DNA of 9,295 nucleotides from an uncultured Pirellula sp. GTDB lineage: Bacteria > Planctomycetota > Planctomycetia > Pirellulales > Pirellulaceae. The notes under the pieces are model-generated. The model saw only the letters and a list, made by a program, of their open reading frames with translations. It was not told where the DNA came from and did no database searches. Positions 6,070-9,295 of this stretch are shown here, one piece after another. The stretch is from the NCBI GenBank assembly GCA_903837255.1, contig CAILTZ010000881.1, forward strand, positions 1-9,295, read 5' to 3'. Both the position numbers and the translations under genes were made by a program. How positions within the stretch are numbered: the stretch's first letter is position 1; each line of letters begins with the position of its first letter.

Positions 6070-7734
6070 CTATTCGGGCTCGTCGATCTTTTCCCGTTCG
6101 GCAGCATTTCGGAGTTTGGCCAAGGCCCGAAGCTCCAGTTGGCGGATCCGTTCTTTGGTCACTCCGAGTTCCTCGCCGACCTCCTTGAGCGTTCGGGGCT
6201 CGGCACCTTGTCCAAGTCCGAAGCGCATCATAATGATCTGCTGTTCTCGTTCGTCGAGAGTGTGCAGGATCTTGCCGATTTGGTCCGTACGTGATTGATG
6301 ATCGATCTCGACGGCCAAGTGGTCAGCTCGGGCGTCTTGGCGGCTCTGGAAGATCTCCTCGGAACTGGTTCGAAATCGCTCCCGATGCTTGAATTCATCC
6401 GGGATCGAACGTGCAAAGTTCTTCCGAATGGCCCAGTGGGCATAGGTGCTGAATTTGAAGCCTCGGTTGTAATCGAACTTGTCCACGGCTCGCATGAGTG
6501 AGACGTTGCCGTCGCTGATCAGGCCGAAGAGGTCTCCGGAAGCCCCAACGTGTCGCTTGGCAATCGAGACGACGAGTCGCAAGTTGGATTGTACGATCTT
6601 GTTCTTGACTCCCAGAGCATCCTCGTAGAGCTTTTCGATCTGGTCCATCAGGGCGATCGAAGGAGCTTTCGGGTCGAGCTTGTCGAGCAGCTTGGTCGCC
6701 TTGTACTTCAAGAAATTCATCTTTCGGAACAAGTGGACCTCTTGCTGTGGTTCGAGCAAGGGGACTTCGTAAAGGGAAGCCAAGTAGGCAGGAAGACCGG
6801 CTGGTGCCCGCATCTTTCGCCCTGGTGAGACTGCGTTGGGAGTCTCGGCCAAGATTTCCTGAACGTTGGCATCGTTTTCGAACTCTGGGCTTGGGACATA
6901 GTCCAATGCCAGTTCCTTGATTCTCAAAGCTCGCTGCTCTCCGAGGATACGGATGATGCTACTGCGAGTCCGCTTGTAGCGTTTGGCCAACAGGATCGTC
7001 GAAACGCCGCGCAGGTGCTGTTGGTAAAGCGCACGTTTGTCCTCTTCCGAAAGCGTTTCGCGTTGTTCTGGGAATACAGCCATGGCTGGGTACTTCCTGT
7101 CAAAATTCTTGATCGTGTAGCGAATCGTTTCAACGCTGCGTTGGACTTCGCGGGAAACCTGACGGATCACCTCGGTGAGGTTGTCTCCTTGGGCTGCCAA
7201 TCTCCGAGCTCGATCGATGATCTCGTCACGCTCTAGATCCGACATTTGGCTGAAGCGTTCGCCACGCTCGATGCGGAGTTTGTTTTGGATCACAAATCGC
7301 TCAACGCTCGAGTGAAGAAAACCAACCCGCTTGCGCCCCTCAGAGATGAACCGACGGGAAACCAAACCTTGATCCCTCCAACGGGAAATCGTTTTTGTCG
7401 AGACCTTGAAACGCTTGCTCAAGTCCTCGACGGTGTGGACCGGTTCGGAAGCTTCTTCAAGTCGCAAATTCATCGAGTCGGTGATGTCTTCGACGAAAAG
7501 CCGAAGATCATGCACAGCATCCTCTCCCTTGATCAAACGCATCGAATGCGCATCGGGACGGACTTCCGTGACTCGATAGAACAGGAAATCGAAAGGGTAA
7601 TCCTTGGTCGGATCCAATTCGGCTAAGAGCTTCTCGGCTCGGTCAGCTTGCTCACAGCGCTTGTTGCGCGGAGCAAAACGCACCTGTTGATCTCGCAGTT
7701 CCCTAATCAATGCAATCTTGTAATCGCTATTCAT
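6070..7734 (-). CDS. sigma-70 family RNA polymerase sigma factor with N-terminal HTH extension
   Basis: A 554-aa protein. Region 1.2 is LPAYLASLYEVPLLEPQQEV (314-333). Region 2 runs from NKIVQSNLRLVVSIAKRHV (378-396) through DLFGLISDGNVSLMRAVDKFD to RGFKFSTYAHWAIRKNFARSI (424-444). Region 4 is 486-543, with the -35-binding helix VTKERIRQLE (525-534). Only about 40 residues separate regions 2 and 4, so region 3 is missing or very reduced. The first 310 residues are extra: a MerR/excisionase-like helix-turn-helix at about 101-146 (TVEDLSKRFKVSTKTISRWR), a second HTH-like segment at about 186-211, and a third at about 236-271. The reading frame stays open to an ATG at 7821, but AGGAGG at 7745-7750 lies 10 nt before the ATG at 7734, so that start is chosen. 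Monocistronic, closed by a strong terminator. Probably an alternative sigma factor; regulon unknown. Confidence 0.9.
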   Translation of the reverse strand: MNSDYKIALIRELRDQQVRFAPRNKRCEQADRAEKLLAELDPTKDYPFDFLFYRVTEVRPDAHSMRLIKGEDAVHDLRLFVEDITDSMNLRLEEASEPVHTVEDLSKRFKVSTKTISRWRDQGLVSRRFISEGRKRVGFLHSSVERFVIQNKLRIERGERFSQMSDLERDEIIDRARRLAAQGDNLTEVIRQVSREVQRSVETIRYTIKNFDRKYPAMAVFPEQRETLSEEDKRALYQQHLRGVSTILLAKRYKRTRSSIIRILGEQRALRIKELALDYVPSPEFENDANVQEILAETPNAVSPGRKMRAPAGLPAYLASLYEVPLLEPQQEVHLFRKMNFLKYKATKLLDKLDPKAPSIALMDQIEKLYEDALGVKNKIVQSNLRLVVSIAKRHVGASGDLFGLISDGNVSLMRAVDKFDYNRGFKFSTYAHWAIRKNFARSIPDEFKHRERFRTSSEEIFQSRQDARADHLAVEIDHQSRTDQIGKILHTLDEREQQIIMMRFGLGQGAEPRTLKEVGEELGVTKERIRQLELRALAKLRNAAEREKIDEPE

Positions 7735-7744
7735 TCTCTTCTCG

Positions 7745-7750
7745 CCTCCT
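7745..7750 (-). promoter_or_regulatory. Shine-Dalgarno AGGAGG of the sigma-factor gene
   Basis: CCTCCT on the plus strand reads AGGAGG on the minus strand, 10 nt before the ATG at 7734. It decides the start: ATGs at 7755 and 7821 in the same frame would place this site at or inside the coding region. Confidence 0.55.
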
Positions 7751-7774
7751 GCCATGCGAACAGCACAGAGATCA

Positions 7775-7780
7775 GTATTA
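7775..7780 (-). promoter_or_regulatory. possible -10 element (TAATAC) of the sigma-factor gene
   Basis: On the minus strand TAATAC lies 41 nt before the ATG at 7734. No good -35 sits at the right spacing. If real, it excludes the upstream ATG at 7821. Weak evidence. Confidence 0.25.
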
Positions 7781-7921
7781 GAACCGAATCTGCGTTGCTG
7801 GCTTAACCGGACAAGCTCCATGCGTTGGAACCAAACGATCTCCCTCTATTCGTTCGACGCCATGGGAACCGATTTGGTTCGCCAATTCGACCGCTTGGGA
7901 GATGAAAAGAACTAGATGCAA

Positions 7922-8160
7922 GTGCTGGGCCAAAAAAACAAAGTTTCCCAGGAAGACTCTTTTTTAAGGGAAAACACCGGGGATTGGCGGATCGCTGGTG
8001 TTTTCTCGTGGATGATTTGTAAAAACTTCCGCCCTAGAAGACGTTTTTTTCCTTCCAAACCTTGATTTTACAAGGCTGATGAAATCCAAGGTGCCAAACT
8101 TTCTCACCAAGTGTCTCGAATCGAGACAAAATCTAGCCAATTGATTTTTTGGCCCAGCAC
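7922..8160. other. 239-bp element bounded by a 19/20-bp inverted repeat; candidate structured RNA or MITE
   Basis: This fills much of the 631-nt gap (7735-8365) between the sigma-factor gene and hisH. GTGCTGGGCCAAAAAA at 7922-7937 is perfectly repeated in inverse at 8145-8160; extending to 7941 and 8141 gives 19 matches of 20. Inside are nested pairings. GGAAG (7951-7955) and TTTTTA (7961-7966) pair with contiguous TAAAAACTTCC (8020-8030). These enclose a hairpin GAAAACACC/GGTGTTTTC (7970-7978 with 7997-8005). ACCTTGATTT (8059-8068) pairs with AAATCCAAGGT (8082-8092) with one bulge. A palindrome lies at 8112-8128. Drawn together this is a closed multi-branch structure. No target-site duplication is evident, no coding frame is convincing, and I could not match it to tmRNA, RNase P, SRP or 6S RNA. 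Strand is undetermined. The rest of the gap shows no recognised gene. Confidence 0.5.
8112..8128. repeat. palindrome TGTCTCGA-A-TCGAGACA
   Basis: Perfect 8-bp arms (8112-8119 and 8121-8128) around a single A. It is operator-like in size and symmetry and lies between the divergent sigma-factor and hisH genes. It could instead be the last hairpin of the 7922-8160 element, although a one-base loop is too tight for RNA without opening inner pairs. Confidence 0.4.
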
Positions 8161-8303
8161 ATAACCCGCACGTTCGGTCGATTCCTCGGGCGCCTTTCAC
8201 CCCTGGCGCGGAGTCGTCTAATCTAGATGTTTTTCGGAAATCAGGGTAAAACCCAAAACCAAACAATATGCTATCGGTCTCTTATCCACCTGAAGGGTCC
8301 AAC

Positions 8304-8348
8304 GGCCCCAGTTCCAAAGGCGCCAGTTCCAAAGGCCCCAATTCCAAA
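8304..8348 (+). repeat. three 15-bp tandem repeats upstream of hisH
   Basis: Units at 8304-8318, 8319-8333 and 8334-8348 follow GGCCCCAGTTCCAAA, with one substitution in each of units 2 and 3. They end 17 nt before the hisH ATG. Each unit boundary gives CCAAAGG; the last AAAGG is too far from the ATG (about 15 nt) to be a normal Shine-Dalgarno. The length is a multiple of 3 and one frame would read as a repeated Ala-Pro-Val-Pro-Lys unit, but that frame is not judged to be a gene. Confidence 0.8.
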
Positions 8349-8365
8349 GGAAACACTCTCAAGCG

Positions 8366-9058
8366 ATGAACGTAGCCTCCAGCGTAGGGATCATCGATTA
8401 CCAGATGGGGAATCTTCGAAGTGTCTGCCGAGGGATCGAGCGGGCTGGGGGTATCCCTTTGGTCGGCCAGTCTTTCCACGACTTGCACTCAGCAAGCCAC
8501 CTGATTCTTCCAGGAGTCGGTGCCTTTCGCGATGCGATCAGCGAGTTGCGGCGCCGCGACTGGGTGGCATTCATCCACGACTGGATTGCTGCGGATAAAC
8601 CGTTTCTGGGAATTTGCTTGGGATTGCAACTCCTTTTCGATGTCAGCTACGAAGGGGGTGAGCACCAGGGGTTGGGGATCGTCAAGGGCCAAGTCGCGAA
8701 GTTCAACTTCGATGATCCAACACTGAAAGTTCCGCACATGGGCTGGAACCAAGTGGTCTCACGGAACCGCACTGTCGATGCGATGCTCACTGGGCTCGGT
8801 CCGAGTCCTTACTTCTATTTCGTCCACAGTTTTCACGCCCTGCCCCAGGCCTCCGAAGACGTTTGGCTGGAGTGCAACTACGGTTATAACTTCTGCGCAG
8901 GGGTGCGGCGTGGGAACATGCTGGCTACTCAATTCCACCCCGAAAAAAGCCAGTCCAATGGGATCGGTTTGCTGCGAAACTTTCTGGCTTTTCCCAGCGG
9001 TCGACTCGATGCGAGCGCCGCCCCGACATGTGATGTGCAAGGATCCCTCCAAACATGA
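8366..9058 (+). CDS. hisH: imidazole glycerol phosphate synthase, glutamine amidotransferase subunit HisH
   Basis: A 230-aa class I glutamine amidotransferase that releases ammonia from glutamine and feeds it to HisF, making imidazole glycerol phosphate and AICAR in histidine synthesis. Seen motifs: IIDYQMGNLRSV (9-20) at the N-terminus, the oxyanion strand LPGVGAF (48-54), the nucleophile elbow GICLGLQLLF (82-91) with C84, the HisF-contacting KVPHMGWNQV (121-130), YFYFVHSF (149-156), and FHPEKS (190-195) with catalytic H191 and E193. Length is slightly above the usual 200-215 because of a 20-residue tail. The start at 8366 gives seven residues before the conserved IIDY and has no close Shine-Dalgarno. 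No hisF or other his gene is visible. The stop overlaps the next gene's ATG (ATGA at 9055-9058). Confidence 0.95.
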   Translation: MNVASSVGIIDYQMGNLRSVCRGIERAGGIPLVGQSFHDLHSASHLILPGVGAFRDAISELRRRDWVAFIHDWIAADKPFLGICLGLQLLFDVSYEGGEHQGLGIVKGQVAKFNFDDPTLKVPHMGWNQVVSRNRTVDAMLTGLGPSPYFYFVHSFHALPQASEDVWLECNYGYNFCAGVRRGNMLATQFHPEKSQSNGIGLLRNFLAFPSGRLDASAAPTCDVQGSLQT

Positions 9059-9295
9059 AAGAACTACCCATGCATCGCCGTCAATTCACTGGAATGCTTT
9101 CAACGGCGATAGGGATTTCGGCCGCAAGCGATCCGTCGCTTTTATTGGCCTCGCCTGCCGAGCCCGAAGGTGGTGCACGGACGAGTCTGCCGATCGGTAT
9201 CTCGACATACTCGCTGTGGCGTTTTAAGAACGACGAGTTCAAGGATGTAGGCAAGTGCATCGAGATTGCAGGCGAGTACGGATTTGATGGGGTCG
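9055..9295 (+). CDS. 5' part of a Tat-exported sugar phosphate isomerase/epimerase-like protein
   Basis: The frame opens with ATG at 9055, overlapping the hisH stop, and continues past the window edge (80 full codons seen). The N-terminus has a twin-arginine motif, RRQFTGML at residues 8-15, then a short hydrophobic stretch (about 14-23) and a small-residue region near 31-36 (LASPAEP), typical of planctomycete Tat signals. Residues 48-80 (LPIGISTYSLWRF..., then DVGKCIEIAGEYGFDGV) are the first strand and helix of a xylose isomerase-like TIM barrel, as in the sugar phosphate isomerase/epimerase family common in planctomycetes. ATG at 9070 (M6) is an alternative start that keeps the Tat motif. 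A weak AAGGA at 9039-9043 precedes the first ATG. It probably acts in the periplasm on a sugar; the substrate is unknown and the catalytic half lies outside the window. Confidence 0.8.
   Translation, partial: MKELPMHRRQFTGMLSTAIGISAASDPSLLLASPAEPEGGARTSLPIGISTYSLWRFKNDEFKDVGKCIEIAGEYGFDGV

Noticed and set aside
7735..7821. Upstream extension of the sigma-factor gene to the ATG at 7821
   Set aside because: The strong AGGAGG at 7745-7750 and a possible -10 at 7775-7780 both fit the start at 7734, and the added residues resemble no domain.
7922..8160. Known housekeeping RNA (tmRNA, RNase P, SRP or 6S RNA)
   Set aside because: I see none of the conserved signatures: no tRNA-like TPsiC end, no RNase P core motif and no GGAAG/AGCA SRP loop arrangement.
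7964..8266. Minus-strand frame of 100 codons in the sigma/hisH gap
   Set aside because: It runs through the hairpin-rich 7922-8160 element, has no ribosome site or recognisable domain, and its composition looks like read-through of noncoding sequence.
8304..8348. CRISPR array
   Set aside because: The repeats are 15 bp, directly abutting and without spacers, and no cas genes are present.
8227..8598. Plus-strand frame of 123 codons containing an Ala-Pro-Val-Pro-Lys repeat
   Set aside because: The repeat follows directly from the 15-bp DNA tandem repeat, the rest is Arg/Pro-rich without family resemblance, and it overlaps hisH out of frame for over 200 nt.

Overview
The window looks like a planctomycete chromosome, most likely of the Pirellulales type. 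The evidence is a type IV prepilin-like DUF1559 protein, a sigma-70-family factor with a long N-terminal extension of DNA-binding domains, a twin-arginine-exported sugar isomerase-like protein, moderate GC content and frequent absence of Shine-Dalgarno sequences. This is inferred from gene types recognised by eye; no 16S or database comparison was possible.

Left part (1-4047, all + strand): the 3' end of an unrecognised gene, an ATP-grasp ligase-like gene, a luciferase-like (LLM) flavin-dependent monooxygenase of the SsuD/SfnG type that overlaps the ATP-grasp gene, and a 3-dehydroquinate-synthase-family cyclase that most resembles the EboD branch rather than housekeeping AroB. Gaps are 39 nt, an overlap, and 78 nt, so this is probably one operon. 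A cyclase, an ATP-dependent ligase and a flavin monooxygenase together suggest a small biosynthetic pathway for a carbocyclic or otherwise modified metabolite. The product cannot be read from the sequence.

Middle part (4048-6069): a methionine-R-sulfoxide reductase (msrB) with an export signal and a possible second, cytosolic start, converging with only 4 nt between stop codons on a minus-strand DUF1559 prepilin-like gene. The latter has a good sigma-70-type promoter with an inverted repeat just upstream. A strong intrinsic terminator (13-bp perfect stem) separates it from the sigma-factor gene.

Right part (6070-9295): a minus-strand sigma factor (about 554 aa) with apparently three helix-turn-helix segments ahead of regions 1.2, 2 and 4. 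It lacks a normal region 3 and has changed residues in the -10 recognition helix. A 631-nt gap (7735-8365) follows. It holds a 239-bp element bounded by a 19/20-bp inverted repeat, with several nested hairpins inside (a candidate structured RNA or MITE), then three 15-bp tandem repeats just before hisH. hisH (glutamine amidotransferase subunit of imidazole glycerol phosphate synthase) overlaps the start of a probable Tat-exported sugar phosphate isomerase/epimerase-like gene that runs off the window.
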